From Zopfochytrium polystomum (taxonomy: Eukaryota; Chytridiomycota; Chytridiomycetes; Chytridiales; Chytridiaceae), in the NCBI GenBank assembly GCA_025765615.1, contig JAIVFJ010000009.1, positions 310,001 through 374,000 of the forward strand: DNA of 64,000 nucleotides. The letters run 5' to 3'. Under the pieces are notes generated by a model. The model saw only the letters and a program-made list of their open reading frames with translations. It did not search any database and had not been told where the DNA came from. The number at the start of each line of letters is the position of its first letter. Positions within the stretch are counted from its first letter, which is position 1. Shown one piece after another: positions 13,620 through 26,984 of the stretch. The translations under genes and the position numbers were made by a program.

Positions 13620-16600
13620 ATGCATATCGTACCCATTCGAACTCTTGGCTACGTCAACTCGTCGCAGAAGGTTGCCGTTACCTTGCGCGGCAGCAATGCA
13701 TTTTTCGCCATCTCGCCTGTAAACAGATGCTTCCATCTCTACAATGTATGTGCAAGAAACCGACATCATTCAGCAGCTAACGACTTTGATCAACTACCGC
13801 TAGCTCGAAAATATGCGGCTGGCACTGATGTCGGCAGAGGCGCCCGGCCCCATCACCCATCTTGCGGCCATCGACGATTTCACATTTGCCGCTTGCACAC
13901 CCGCCGTAAGCACGCTTACGTCGTCCTCCGGCGCCGCCGGGTCTGGGAGCACCATTGTTGTTTATGACCGCGCAGCGATTGTTGCAGTGCTTTCCGTTCC
14001 GGTGAGAGACGCTCCATTTCACGAGAATGGCGATGAGGATGAGAATTCAGACGCAATGATCGAAGAAGATGGCGAAAGTAATGACGGAGGCGACACGACA
14101 GCTGGCAGCACCTCGAGGGTGGGAAACGTGTCAGGGCTGATGATTGTTGGGTCTGTCCTCGTCGCGTCAGTTAATAACCGTCTGATCATGTGGAACTGGC
14201 TCACAAAAGGTATGGGATTGCTTCCGTTGGTTTCACATATGCTGTCTATCTGTGGATTAAAATGCGTCGAATTTTGTAGATTACGTTGGCCGGATATCGC
14301 TAGAATCAGATTTCTGTATTTCAGCAATGCTTCACCCGAGCACCTACATCAACAAGATTCTAGTCGGCTCCGACAATGGAAGGCTTTTACTGGTCAACCA
14401 TGTTACTAGGTGCGACAACGCCTTCGCATCGCCGCACTTGATTTTAGTTCAACGACACTGATCAATTTCCCCAGGTCCATTGTGTACGAATTTCCGACAC
14501 TCCCAGCTGGCATCAGCGTCCTCACCCAAGCCCCTGCCTTGGACGTAGCTGGGGTGGGACTCATGAACGGAAGTATTCTCGTTATGAACCTCAAGTTTGG
14601 CGTGACATTGCGAGCTTTTGATCAGGGAAACAACTCGATCGTGTCGTGCCTGAGCTTCAAAAGCGACACTGGTGGAAAAGACAGAATGGGAGGGGGTGGT
14701 TTGCTGGCATCGTCCGACGCAGATGGTCACGTCTTCTTGTGGGATTTGGAGCTCGGAAAGCTTGCGTACGATGTCCCGTGCCACAAAGGCCTTGTTCACA
14801 CATGCGAGTTTTTGAAAAGCCAGCCGATCATGTTGACGAGCGGATCCGACAACAGCATTAAGGTAAATCTTTCCTCCAACAGTTTGATCCAGTCTGCGTC
14901 AGGGGCTAATGCAAAACAAAGCAATGGATATTCGACAGCGAACTGGATCCTCCTCGAATCTGGAAACAAATATCCGGCCATAGCAAACCTGTTGTTAAAA
15001 TACGATATGTTGACCGCGAGGGAAAGCTTCTTGTGAGTTCGAGTCATGATGGAACGCTGAGGAAGCTGTCCACCATTCAGGAAGCCCAGAACATGGAATT
15101 TTCTACAGGTAATAGACAGTCGTTGTGTCCTGCGGAAGTCTCATATTCATGAATTAGCTGCAATGAAGAAGAACCCAAGTATTGAATCTGACGTGGCGCA
15201 TTCATATGTTATCGATTTTGATGCATGTATGGGTTTTGAGGCTCCTATTCGCGTTTAACTGGGCTGACTCTTTCCGCATTCTTTGCTAGACGACCCGACG
15301 CTTACAACCTGGGACAACGTTATTACGTGCCACGCAAACGACAGCTTTACTCGAACATGGACATCCAGGAACGGGAGCCTTGGCTCCAACGCTTGCGCAA
15401 CGACGGACGGCTCGCCTGCGAAAGTTGTAGCGCTCAGCAGTTGTGGCAGTTTTGCCTTCATCGGGTCTGCAAAAGGATCAATTGACATGTACAATGTTCA
15501 ATCCGGTAACTTGAAGCGGAAATTCGACAAGGCGGGAGGTTCGCATCCACTTTATGGACTACATTCCTTTGACACAAATTGAAACGATTCACCTGCGATT
15601 AGGTCACAAAAAAATTATTGTAGCACTTGCTGCAGATGCCCTAAGCATTCATCTCGTGTCAGCCGCGATAGATTCCTGTTTGAAGGTGAGGACAGACTCT
15701 CTAATGTCTCCGTTTCCATCGCCTAAAAATTGCTGTGTAGATTTGGAACATTCCGTCTGGCAAATTGGAACACACTGTACCACTTCCGTCATCCGTTTCC
15801 TCATTGTGCCTCAATCGGGAAACAAACCTCATTGCGATTGCCTGTGACGATATGGGGATAAGGGTCATAGATTTGGACACGCGGACGACAGTAAGAGAGT
15901 TTTGGGGTCACACAAACCGGATACTTGACCTTGTAAGGCTTGAGTCCACTTTCGTCAATTTCTCAAAGGGACTTATGGCATCTTTCATTCTCACCAGAGC
16001 TTGAGTCCAGACAGTCGACTTCTTGCATCCTCTTCGCTGGATGCAACCATCAGGATGTGGGACATGCCAACCGGAGCGTTATCAAGTGTACAGAAAGTTG
16101 ACGAGCCTGCTACGTGCGTTGTGTTCTCACCTGATGGGAACCACTTGGCAACAACTCACGTTAACGAACGCGGTGTTGTTCTATGGTACGTACGTTTCTT
16201 TGGGATTTCCAGCCTTGACAAGCTCACCAGGGCGGATGCAAGCATCTTTGGCAAAGCACCTCCATCTTTGGTGGCAGAAATGATTGAGTCGCAAAACCAC
16301 GCTGCTGCGGAGTTATCGTCTGCTGCTGACAAAGAGGCAGCGCTTTTGCGACTTTCGAAACTGCCTTTGTCTCGAGTTCAACTGGTGATGAACATTGAAG
16401 TCTTCAAGGTACTATTGCTTGCTGTTTTCCTTTTCCCGTTCCCAAGCGCAATCATTATTGCTAATACGGTGTTCGATCAAGAAACGCGAAATACCAGAAG
16501 AACTCGTCAATCGTCCGCAGCTAGCACCCTTTTTCCTTGGCGCGATGAACACCCCCCAAGCAGTGAAGGGCGTCGACTTCTTCACTGGCGGCGCGTTCCC

Positions 16601-17193
16601 GCTGTCTGTGGAGAATGGGCAGTCCGAGGAGAAGGCGGAGTCGCATGTCCGAAGAAGGCACGCAGATACGCTGGTCGACGAAGGAAGGCTGGCAGATGTT
16701 GACATTGGTAGATCTATTTTCGAAAACAGCATATGCGCAACGCCCATTTCTAAAATAGGAGAACTCGTCTGCAGATGATTTCATTGCTCGACTTTTGGAA
16801 CTGTCTCCTGCTGGCCTGGACTTTGAGATCCGATTATTGACCGACCCAGCGGACCGCGAAGCGTTGCTGCGAGGACTGGTCTCTCACATGAAGAAGGGAC
16901 TGGACTACGAGTTCTTGCAGGCCGTGCTGCACTTATTCCTGAGCGTGAGTCCTACTTCAATTTTCTCCCCGCGCAATGAACGACGCTTGTTCTAATCAAG
17001 ATAATGCTTATTTCAGGCTCATGGCGACGAGTTCCTAAACGCCAGCATCGACCGAGGGGATTCCTCCAGCACGACTCCAAAAACCAACCACCCTCTATTG
17101 GACGAACTGATCGAAGGAGTTACCGGCAGCTGGGCCTCTCTGGAAGAGTTGTTTCATTCGAATTTGTCAATTTTGGAGTTCATTAGATACTGA
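13620..17193 (+). CDS. UTP21: Utp21/WDR36, U3 snoRNP (SSU processome) WD-repeat protein
   Basis: Nucleolar WD40 protein needed for 18S rRNA maturation as part of the UTP-B module. It starts IVPIRTLGYVNSSQKVAVTL, typical of the family N-terminus. It then runs through two beta-propellers with repeated blade motifs, for example GHVFLWDLELGKL (about 14730), GSIDMYNVQSG (about 15480), SAAIDSCLKIWNIPSGKLE (15660-15765, across an intron), GIRVIDLDTRTTVREFWGHT (about 15855) and LASSSLDATIRMWDMPTG (about 16025). The C-terminal Utp21 domain is clear (DFIARLLELSPAGLDFEIRL at 16780-16830, then LSAHGDEFLNASID across the last intron). The TGA stop is 17191-17193. The gene has about a dozen short introns and converges on the exonuclease gene. 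Confidence 0.92.
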
Positions 17194-17212
17194 GAAATCA
17201 ATGGGAAAGCCC

Positions 17213-17218
17213 AATAAA
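17213..17218 (+). terminator. AATAAA polyadenylation signal of Utp21
   Basis: AATAAA begins 20 bases after the Utp21 TGA stop, in the 294-base gap between two converging genes. Confidence 0.55.
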
Positions 17219-17487
17219 ACCCATATGCTTGTTCAATGGAGCAAGGCCTATGCTGATGCAAGTAGTTTGTTGCAGTAGCACGTCAATTTAATCGATCCGT
17301 GGGAAGTGCTTCGGGCGAAAATTGAATAAATGTCCACGCAAAAATTGAATATTCAACAGTTATTCCTGTCTCCGTCATCATTCTGCGAAATGGGCCCAAG
17401 CACACGTTTGTTGTCAACTCGCTGATTTGTCGAGCCGCACAACGAGCGGTACCACCCGAATGATTGCACAGTAAATATGCCCCACGT

Positions 17488-19877
17488 TTAATACATTATG
17501 ATTTTCCCCTCCCTCTTCTTCTCATAGTAAAAAAAAGCAAGGTCCAGAGCCGTCACAGCGTCCTCTTTGGAATCATGGCCAGACGCCTCTGTTTGGATTC
17601 GTCGTCCAAGCAGCTTGTCGGCCAAGTACCGGAGCGAATGCTTCCGCGAAGAGTCCGTCACTTGAACCGCGGTCACGGGGAAGAGAACTGCAGTGTCGAT
17701 AATCTGTTCCGTTGTTTATTTGTTGTTGTTGTTGTTGTTAGAGGGATGGTGTGTTGAGCCATGACGCACAAAATGGATGAGCGGTCTTGCCTTATTGTGA
17801 ATTAAACGAAGAGCGAGGAGGTCATTTTCCAACCCGTGGCCCACAATAATGGTGTCGCGGGACATAAACTTTTTCATCTCTTGGTGCACACCCTTCAAGT
17901 CAAACTTCGCCTCGGCCAAACTGGTGACTCCCGACCCTTTAACAAAAAACGATTCAATTTTTGCGTCCAATTATCGGTTCAAAAACCCGGTTTTGCAACC
18001 CACTCACATCGGGAATTCAAATCGATCACCGGGTACGACGGCCGCACGAGCTCGTCCAGCAAGCAGTCGCCGTTGGAGTCGATGAACGTGACCCGCGTGA
18101 GCTCCATCCCCGCCGTCGTGTAGCTCATTTCGCAATCGCATCCGACCAACGGCTGGAGCTGGGCTCCTGGTGACGGACTCGGGAGGTATGAGAACGGGAT
18201 TTTGCGATGGTGCGCCTCGACCGACGTAAGTTTATACACGTGGGGGCCAACCATGCAACCTTCCGAATTCAAGTCGTTGCCGCAGCAAGGGAAAACGCGA
18301 GATTTTTGACCGTCAAGCGCTTTGGTTATCCGCGCGTAAGAGTCGTGATAGCTGCAGGCCTTGCATTCAAATATGAAATGAGGCGGAAGGTGAGCGACTC
18401 CAGCCAACGGCGCGCATGGGTCTTCGCGATGTACCTTTTTCGTTTCGGCCGTTTGAATCAGGGCAGGTGTGAACGGCTTTCGACATCGTTCGCAGACAAT
18501 GGACTCTGACAATGCCGTCGAACCGTTTGGGATCGCGGTGGGATATCCATTTTGCTCGAGTTGGTCTTGCGACAAGCACAAATCCACCATATCTGGAGGC
18601 ACAGCTTTGGGAAGGAAATTGTTCGTTTCAAAAAAAAATTGGATGACGAAAGAAATGAGGAACCTCTTGCCGCAGGCTGTTCTTCCTGCACAGCCCATTC
18701 CCCGTCGATGCCAACATCGGTAATAGACGTTGCAACCGGCCGTTTTTCGAGATTCTTGAGGATTGGAAACGCCAAGGGACTGTATGTATATTGGTTCGCT
18801 TTCGCATGCAGTGCCGCCTCCTGCTTGAAAGCATGCTCGTGCGCGAGCGTTGGTGCTTGGGAAAGAATGGGAGCGTATATGCGTTTGAACTGTATTTCGA
18901 AACATGCAAAGGGATATCAACACTAATTTCATATGTCCGCAACAATGACGCTGGGGTTGCATCGCCCTTGCAACTCTTCGCACCTGATTGTAGTAGAGCG
19001 ACAGAACTCGTTGCCTCTTATCTCGAGGGACTTTGGAGTGAAGGTCCGCCGGCGCGACAGGGGGTGCATCCGCCCGAATGACCTACCTCGGGCGGAGTAG
19101 AAGTCGAGGGGAGGGTGCAAGATCGCGCGTTTGTTGTCAGGAGCTCCGCGTTCCAAAGGGGAAGCACACACACAAAACATCAAACGGTACCGGCTGCTGT
19201 GCGGTTCTCCACCGCTGCGGTGTCGGCGCGGAGGGAGGACGGGGTTCGACTTTGCGAATCGATATAGAGGCGGCGGGACGGATGGTGATAACGCCGGGGA
19301 CGGCAGTTGTGGTTTTCGGGGCGGGTTGTGAAGTCAAGGACGAAATGAGAGCGAGGGCTGCACTTGGCTCTTCGACCTTTAAGCGCTTGGCCGCTGTCGA
19401 ACCGTTGCTGCCGTTGCTGCTACTGCTGCCGCTGCTAGTTCGCTGCGCTGTTAGGCCGTGTGAAGAAGGAAAGGTCCCATCGATCTTGGACTCGGCAAAT
19501 GCGGTTTCGGCCTTTCGCCGTACGCCGGCCTTTTGCTTTGGATGAACTGGCGCTAACGGCTGGGGTAATGAAGATTTTGTGCGATCGCTCAGATCATGCA
19601 TCGATCGCGCCGCGGATACGGCGGTGGACGAGGTGATCGGGGGCGACGACTTGTGACTGGCGGTGTTTTGGGGACTGTGGTGAGCCTGTCTGCCGGCATC
19701 CGACACCACAACGGCAACAGCAGGGGTATTCACCACCGGCTCAGGGAGTGCGTGGGAGAACCAACAGAACGAAGAAAGGGGACACGCCTTCGCCGCCGTC
19801 GAGGCCGAGCCCGAGCCCGACGTGCTGAGGTGAGGGCATCGAATTCCCCCCAGCCGGTCTTTGGGCGACGCGAACAT
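17488..19877 (-). CDS. REXO1/Rex-type DEDDh 3'-5' RNA exonuclease
   Basis: Predicted RNA 3'-end trimming exonuclease of the REXO1/Rex family. ATG 19877 starts with MFASPKDRLGGIRCPHLS and a Cys/His cluster (CPLSSFCWFSH), resembling the N-terminal zinc-finger-like motif of this family. A long Ser/Pro/Ala-rich linker follows. Next come a helical segment (RIYAPILSQAPTLAHEHA, about 18810-18870) and Cys/His motifs (CERCRKPF; HDSYARI; CCGN). The exonuclease domain has ExoI VGCDCEMSYTTAGMELTRVT (near 18080-18145), ExoII IIVGHGLENDLLALRLIH (near 17795-17850) and ExoIII SGHDSKEDAVTALDL (near 17535-17580), so the DEDD residues and the catalytic His are present. It ends at TAA 17488-17490. An in-frame GTG lies 18 bases upstream of the ATG but is not needed. 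Confidence 0.87.
17720..17739. repeat. (TTG)n trinucleotide repeat in an exonuclease-gene intron
   Basis: About 6.5 copies of TTG in the interval between the ExoII and ExoIII exons of the minus-strand exonuclease gene, presumably intronic (CAA on the sense strand). Confidence 0.6.
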
Positions 19878-19912
19878 TCTTTTCAGGAAGGACACAACAT
19901 GCTTGCTTTCTT

Positions 19913-19918
19913 TTTATT
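19913..19918 (-). terminator. AATAAA (minus strand) polyadenylation signal of the mannosidase gene
   Basis: TTTATT on the + strand, which is AATAAA on the minus strand, lies 43 bases past the mannosidase stop. It falls in the 83-base gap before the next minus-strand start codon. Confidence 0.45.
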
Positions 19919-19960
19919 CGCTCTTTCTCCTTCGTCACTCACAGTATTCGCTCCGAGTTT

Positions 19961-22900
19961 TCACAGTTTTCGAACAAGCAGGCGGAGGGAAATCACCTTG
20001 AAGGGTTTGAACGGAACGAGAAGAGCTCCGTCCGCACCATGCTCGACGGGCGCTTCAATGTCCTCGAGCACATTGCAGAAGTTGGCCTCCTCCACAGCGA
20101 AGAAGGGGCTGGTAGAGTGGGTTGGACCGCTGTCAGCTGGCACCGGCAACAAAGATTTGTTCTCACGTTTTCAGATGCAAGGTGCCGCGTCCGCCGTAAG
20201 CCTCATACAGTCTGATGACAATGTCGGTTAGGTCTTCTTTGCTGCGAGGATCTTCAGCCACTTTGACAGTGTCCACCACGACGTTCGTTTTGTCGAGGGA
20301 GAAGAACTCTATCCCTTTCATCGTATCGAACGACACGAGAGACGGACTGGAGTGGATTACTTAGACCATCTACAACCGTGTGTAACCACTTACTGAGCTA
20401 TAGGGGAAACATTGAACTGGTAGGCTTCCCGCACAACATCGCTCTCCAGGAAAGAGTGCTTGTGTGGGTATATAGCGTATTTGAAAGTGTGTGTCCCTGC
20501 GAGGAAGGTCTCAACACGAAGTGCCAGTTAACAGTGACAGCAGGTACCGATATCTGCGTGCAGGTCCGGTGCCTTCGCAGACCTCAATAGTGAAAGCCTC
20601 ATGACATTGCCGCGGCAAGCGTAACCTTTGTGTCCAATCAGGGTCCGGAGAAACATTCGCGACAACAACGTGCATACCATATTTGCTGTCGTTGATTATA
20701 GCGACTCCGTAACCTGCTTCACTCAAGTCTGCGTATCTTTTTTCCGGGTTACAATCGGAGTGTCGAGGACATTACAATCAAATCACTCTCACTTGTGGCC
20801 GCATACTTCGAAACGCGCCATGTCCCTAAAGCTGGATCAGACAAGCCATTGCTCATTTGCAATGAATGAATTACCAGCTGTTATTGTAGTGGGTCGGGCG
20901 TTGAATGTATCCAAACTGAGATTCGTAGGTTGCGTAGTCGCACAAAACATTGAGGGGGAATTCCACTTTCTACGCCATCATCAGTTTGTTGCAAAATCTC
21001 GAACATTATTTACTCACCAAGAAAACGCGATTCTCGTCCCATTTCACAGTTGTATCAAAATCAATCCGCGAACTTGCTGCAGTCAAGATGATGCGCTGCT
21101 CGACAGTGCTGTTCTTCGTTATCGCGTGAACGACCTTCAAAACAACACGGACAGGTCCCGCTTCCTCGATGGTGATGACACCAATGCCCGCATTCCACCC
21201 TTTTTCAAGGTGGTAGACCTCAACCTATTGTGCTAAAGAATTAACCAATTTCACTCCCAATGGGCTTTCTCACATCCCAAGCGTCCCAGTAGAGAGGGAT
21301 GTCCTCGTACAGGCGGAAAACGTTGGCGCGCTTTCCGGGAGCAATGCACTCCCGTCTTTAAATTCCGATTAGTAAACGGAATTATTCTGTTGGTAACTAA
21401 CTGTTCCTTCCGGTCGAAAATAGATATCAAGCGACCATTTTGATCTATGCGAACGACGACGTAAGCATTAATGATTTCGTAAACCTTTTCAACTGAGCCT
21501 TTTTAGTATGGAGGAACATTCGCTGCTCTTCCTACATACTTTTCTCGTAGTCCGGATCAACTACATCGCTGGTGGTTTCGTAGACAGCCTCAGTCACTAG
21601 GGACGATTAATTTATTCTCCACGTCATGAAAAGGTATTACCAGTAACGGGCACGAAGCCAGCGAACTGATTTCCAGGGTTTACGTACGCGAGGGACATGG
21701 AGGGCACATTGTCGACTGCCAGAATAATCAGCAAACAAATATCCGAAAAGTATCACTCTCACTCATAACGAGAGCCTTTCCGTCTGCGGCCTGCTGAAGC
21801 GATCCTGCAGCACCAGCGTTAAGCTCAATTACACCTTGGCGAATGGGCCAAGAAGTAGTGTTCAAAATGGAGATAGCTGTACGCAAGGTTAGTGTTTCGA
21901 TCCACCACTCAGTTCAAGATACCGCTCTTTCCGGTCGCGGAGAAAAGGGCTTTCTGGAGATGGTCCAAAGCGTCTTGGCGCAGTTTATTTCCAGTTTTTT
22001 CCACATCCTCGTAGAACTTTATGGCATCGGAGTACACCATTTCGATCGACGATCCCGGTAAAACGTCACTAAAGCCCAGATGATTAGAGAAAAGCGATGG
22101 GAAAGCAAAGACGCATACTGGAATTGATTCAGTAAGACCAGCTTCCACAGTCTATCCAGCTCTGCCTTTGGATTGACGTACTTGCTGCCACCCGAGTGCG
22201 GCGTGAGGCAGGCAAGAGATGACAGGAACTCGACTTCTCGCAACAAGTACTCGCTCTTTCGATTGTAGCGCTTGTTTCGCGCTTGGCTTGTGTACTGGAG
22301 GTGAGTTTAAGCAGAAAGCACGGACGTATTTGCTTGGTCCTACCGTTCCTCGGTGGAGTTCAAAGTATAGTTCGCCTTTCCACGAAACAAGATCACGGCT
22401 GGTTGCCTCAAGCTCCTCAAAGAACTCGTTTGCGGATCCAAATCGCACTTTGGCTGGTAACCCTTCAACACTCTTCAATCGATTGAGCCTCTCAATCATC
22501 GCTTTCAGCGGACCGCCACCACCGTCACCATTGCCGTAACAGAGCAATGAGCGGTTGGTGTACTCTTTGTCTTTGTTATTTCTCACACTTTACGATGTCA
22601 GTACCTCAAAAAAGGATGAACCCTCTATTCACCTGTATGCAACATCCCGCACCGTCACCTGGGCCCCGTAAGTATCCGCCGGAGAGAAATGAGTAAGTAC
22701 AGAGGTTCCATCCAACCTTGTGGGACTTGTTACTTCTAGTTTCTCGAATCCAATAACAACTCACCCAGTCCACATGAAGGTCGTGTTCGGGAAACGGTTG
22801 ATGTTGTTCCAAGAGAGCTTCTGAGTGAAAAAGTACTTCAGACCTGCAAAGACATTCAGTGTTTTTCGAAACAGTAGTATTTCGGCTGACCGCTCAGGTG

Positions 22901-24905
22901 GACAATCTGCGGAAGCTGGGCTGACTACGAGAAAGGGGAAGAGAGTCAGGCGTCGTCATTAGCGAGGCATCCTCACATATCCGAACGTATCTGCGAAGGT
23001 CAGTCAGGGGGCAGAAGAGGAAAGAAGCAACTCAGCTCACCCGGAAGCCAAAACACCTTGCACCGCTGGCCAAAGCGGCTTTCGAAAAACCGCTGTCTGT
23101 TGCGAGAAATTGAGCTTTCCTGGTTGCGCAGGGAAAAAAGCACTGACCCATATAGAAATTGCCTACAGAGGGCTTCGCCGGACGGCATGTTGCAATCCAT
23201 TTCAACCCACGTTCCACCAACGGGTGCAAACTGCCCATTCTTGACCTTTTCTTTGATTCTTTCGAAGAGAGACGGGTACAGCCCTTCGACCCATTCCCAC
23301 TGCTGAGCCTGAGAATGAGTGAATTTGTAGTCTGGGAACTCGTCTGCGAGTGTAATCTGCGTGGCGAAGCTCCGTGCGGCCTTTCTCTGCATTTGAAACG
23401 ATCAGCAAAAGGCGCGGGACGTTGACGAGAGGAGTGCTGGAGTTTTACCTTCGTTTCATCGAAGGGCCAAAGCCACGCTAAACACATAATCAGAGCGTGG
23501 CTACATCAGTATGGTCAAAGAAACCGAACCAGTGTCGATGTGGCAATTTCCGACTGCGATAATCTCGTGGTCAACCATTCCCATGTTCGAACGAGCTGCA
23601 AAGAATTGACGCGCCACTTTATGGGCCTCCACCAACGTCCTTCCGAGCGTGGTCAATGAGGAGCTTCGTAAATCGCGATCAACTTACTCCGGCTGGTCGT
23701 GCCTCAAGATATTGACGATTTTGTTCGCAGTGTACAAGGCGTCGCAACCTGCTTGAGAATCCCAAGGTAGCTCCTGCTCCACGCGTTAATGGATAACAAC
23801 TTAAAAGAATCATGCTTTCTGTACCTTCACCATGCCGAGCAAAATCTCAAAATCGTACCACACGTGATGACCGAGCTTGTTCTGTACCGCGAGTTCCGCG
23901 GTTTTCAGCCGGTAGTAGTTGTTTGGCGAGGGCGGGAAGATGCCGCCACCCGCATTGCCAAACAACCCGTTGCAGGCGGTTTCAATGAACAGCTCAAAGA
24001 CCTGAACAAGAAGTGAGACGAACAGGGACCTTGCGTGCATCGGTGTGCATGGGAGGGGGGGGGGGACCAGTCAGCTGAGCTCAACCCCACCTCGCCCGCT
24101 TTCGCGGTTTTCGTGAGCCGGTAATCCACGTGACGTGCACCGCCACCCTCCCCCGTCAGACCCTGCAGCGGGTGGCCGTCGGTGCTCCAGACCATGCCCT
24201 CGCAGTCTGGGTCGAAGAGCAGGAGAACCTCGTCGCCGTCCCAGTCCGCGGGAATCGTCGCCGTGACCTAAATCCAAGTCTTATTGGGGGGCGCCAGCGT
24301 GGAGGTCGCCGTGATTTTTTACCTTGAACCAGAACGTTGCCCAGCCTTTCGTCAAATGTTGTTAGCGACAGCGCACCAGGTACTCGAAAAGAAGCACGGC
24401 TGCTACTCAACTGGGTCCAAACATTTCGCCGACACGCGTTTCGACGAAGGTGCCCTTCATTGCCTCTTCGAACGGGCTGACCGGATTGCGCATCCGTTAG
24501 ATTGGACGAACCGTGTCGGTTGGTGTGGGGTTGGGGTGGCACCTCTTGGTCAACTCACATCCTCTTCAAATCCGGCACGGCGTAGACCGAGAGCTTGACG
24601 GCGTCCGCCCGCTTCTTCGACCACAGAAACGTGCGCATGTTCACGTCGTCAAACTGGCCCGACTGCACGTACTTTTCGAGCCTTTCGACCGTGATGTTTC
24701 GATGCTTGGGGGCGGGAAGGAAGAGTGGCGAGGGGTTATTTGGCGGGTCGCGCCCAGGGGGAAAGGGGGGTGGGAGCTTCCAAAATCGCAAAGGGGTAGG
24801 GGTGACGGAAGGGATGGAGTGGGGCCGGATGTCGATCGGCGCGCGTACCTTGAGCATGCCGTTGTTGGCGCTGCCAACGTCGTCGACGGGAGCGCGTGAG
24901 GCCAT
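19961..24905 (-). CDS. AMS1: Alpha-mannosidase, GH38 (vacuolar Ams1 / cytosolic MAN2C1 type)
   Basis: Hydrolyses alpha-mannosyl linkages of free oligosaccharides; fungal members act in the vacuole. The first exon ends MLK and splices to [16 protein letters not shown], the usual family start. N-terminal family blocks follow: [14 protein letters not shown] and [19 protein letters not shown] (about 24130-24200). The catalytic domain has CHIDT joined to [10 protein letters not shown] (metal and active-site region, about 23455-23550), [18 protein letters not shown] and VFWLPDTFGYSAQLPQI. The nucleophile Asp lies in that last block, across two introns (about 22890-23050). Then come [13 protein letters not shown] (about 22780-22840) and [19 protein letters not shown] (about 22020-22110). 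The C-terminal block [20 protein letters not shown] is at about 20205-20280. No signal peptide is seen, as expected for Ams1. Very intron-rich. Confidence 0.93.
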
Positions 24906-25419
24906 TCGTTGTTGTGCGGCAACTTCGGTTTTTCCGCTCACTTCAATCAAATTGCAAAAAAATGCTGGGCCTCTTGGCGGCACATGATCCCAGAGTAAAA
25001 ACCGTCTCGACCACTGTTAGACTCAAATGTTCCAATAGAAGTTGGAGGGCTGATAGATGAGGTGTTTTATTTCCGGATTCCGTGTATCATGTTTCCTGCC
25101 CGTCTTTTCTATTCGGGCAGGGTGTAGGTGAAACCGGATTTTCAGGGGTGGGATTGTAAAAGTAGGTTGGGAATACATGCTGGCTTCAACGAATGGGAGG
25201 AAGGAAAAAGGACCCACAAACAAAGGGCTGGGGGTGGGAAAGAAATTGTATGTAGGAGGAGAAGGCCGTGTGGTAATCCCGAATCGGAACCTCCTCGTAG
25301 ATCGACGGAGGGGTGGGTATTGCCGAACGGTCGTAGTCCCAAAAAAAAAGAAACAAAGAAAAAAAAATCCTAATGAGAGTTCAACATAAAAAAAGAGGTC
25401 GACCTCCTGTAACGGTCTT
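24906..25419. other. intergenic region, mannosidase promoter and sugar-transporter 3' side
   Basis: About 510 bases between the mannosidase start and the transporter A stop, both on the minus strand. It has A-rich runs near 25340-25390 and a G-rich, low-complexity stretch. Open frames here are on low-complexity sequence without ATG-supported coding signal. Confidence 0.5.
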
Positions 25420-26984
25420 TTAAACCTTGTCCTTTGCCTCGACAAACTCGACCTGTCGTGCGCCCTTCCCGTCGAACAGGGCGTCCATCTCTTCGAGGGA
25501 GATGCCCTTGGTCTCTGGGTAGAAAAAGTAGCACACCAACGCCGTCATGTAGTTGTACGCCGCAAACACGTAGAAAGTCTTCCAACCCCACGCGTCGAGC
25601 ATGACGGGGAAGAGGTAGCTGAAGGCGACGCTCGCCACGTTCTGGGTCTGCGAGGCGATGCCGACGGCCTGCGCGCGGACGGTCATGGGGAAGATCTCGC
25701 CCGTGTAGATCCACACCGTGGCGCCCCAGGACGGCTTGTAGAAGAAGATGAAGACGAAGAAGAGCGACACGATGCCGATACCGGTGCCCGTCTGGTACAG
25801 CGTGCCGTTGCCCTCTGTGATGACGCCCACGGTCGACACGATGAGCATGCACGTGGCCATGCCGATGGCACCGATGACGAGGATGGTGACGCGGCCGAGG
25901 CGGTCGACGAAGATGGTCGAGTTGAGGGTGAACAGGATGCCGCAGATGGAGTTGACGACGTTGATGATGTCGGTGGTGTGCTTGTTGTTGAAGATCTTGT
26001 TGTAGATTTTCGACGAGTACGAGTTGAGCGAACTCTGCCCAGACGCCTGCTGCCAAAAGTTGATGAAGACGGCCATCCCGAGGCGCTTGAGCATGTTGGG
26101 GCGCGTGAAGAGCATCTGGTACACGGCCCACGTCCCCGGGTTGTTCGCGCGCTCCTCTTTGATGTAGGCCGTGATTTCTTCCATCTCGCCGTCAATGTCG
26201 GCGTCGGCGCGGATGAGGGAAAGAACGGCGCGCGCCTCGGTCTCGCGGCTGTTGTAGATGAGCCAGCGCGGGGACTCGGGGCCGTACCACACGGTGAACA
26301 TGAAAAGCGAGGGCGCGAGGACCTGGAAGATGAGGACCATCCGCCACTGCCACTCGTTGAGCTCGTTGTGGGTTCCGACTGCCAGGGCGACAATGTAGGA
26401 GCAGAAGGCGCCGACAGAGTACATTAGCTGCCACAGCGACATCATGGTTCCACGAATCTCGACGGGAGCGATTTCACCCATGTAGACGGGGCCGGACGGC
26501 AGCATGAGGCCCTGGCCCAGCCCGATGCCGGTGCGGCCGAGGACGTGCAGGGCAAACGTTGGGGAAAACGTCTGGAGGAAGGTGAAGCCGATGACGAAGA
26601 TGGAACCAATGAACATGGGGAGACGTCGACCAAAGCGGTCGGAGATCAAGGGGGCGACAAAGAAGCCGGTGAAGATTGCGCCGCATGAGTAGCCGACGCC
26701 AACGAGGCCGACGGTGTCCGAAGTGATGTAGGGCTTTCCCTTTGAGTCTACGCCGTTCCCAAAGCTGCGCAGCCTTCAACACATGAAAGTGGGAAGACAG
26801 ACACGAAAAATTCTCAGTTGATCGAAGGGTCCCACTTCTTCCTTCGGCACAACACGTACCATGAGTCCATCGTGTTTGTCGCATTGAACGTTGAGGCGTC
26901 GTACCCGTACATGAACATGCAAAGGGAGGTGGAGATGCACACCATGTAGGCGTACAGCAGCCGCCGCTGAGGTATTTTGGTCAT
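25420..26984 (-). CDS. MFS sugar (hexose) transporter A
   Basis: Twelve-helix plasma-membrane sugar porter of the major facilitator superfamily, 492 residues. Exon 1 (26860-26984) encodes the first helix and ends in a split TGG codon. A 86-base intron (26774-26859) leads to exon 2 (25420-26773). Sugar-porter motifs are present: DRFGRRLPMFIG (loop 2-3), PESPRWLIYN and FVDRLGRVTIL. QQASGQSSLNSYSSKI, the substrate-pore region of helix 7, and PETKGISLEEMDALFDG after helix 12 complete the set. It is a close paralogue of the gene at 28312-29793, differing mostly in the C-terminal tail and in carrying this intron. The substrate is inferred only from the family. Confidence 0.92.

Noticed and set aside
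25683..26393. Long minus-strand Ser/Arg/Pro-rich frames inside transporter A
   Set aside because: They are alternative frames of the transporter exon with biased composition and no domain, while the transporter frame has all family motifs.
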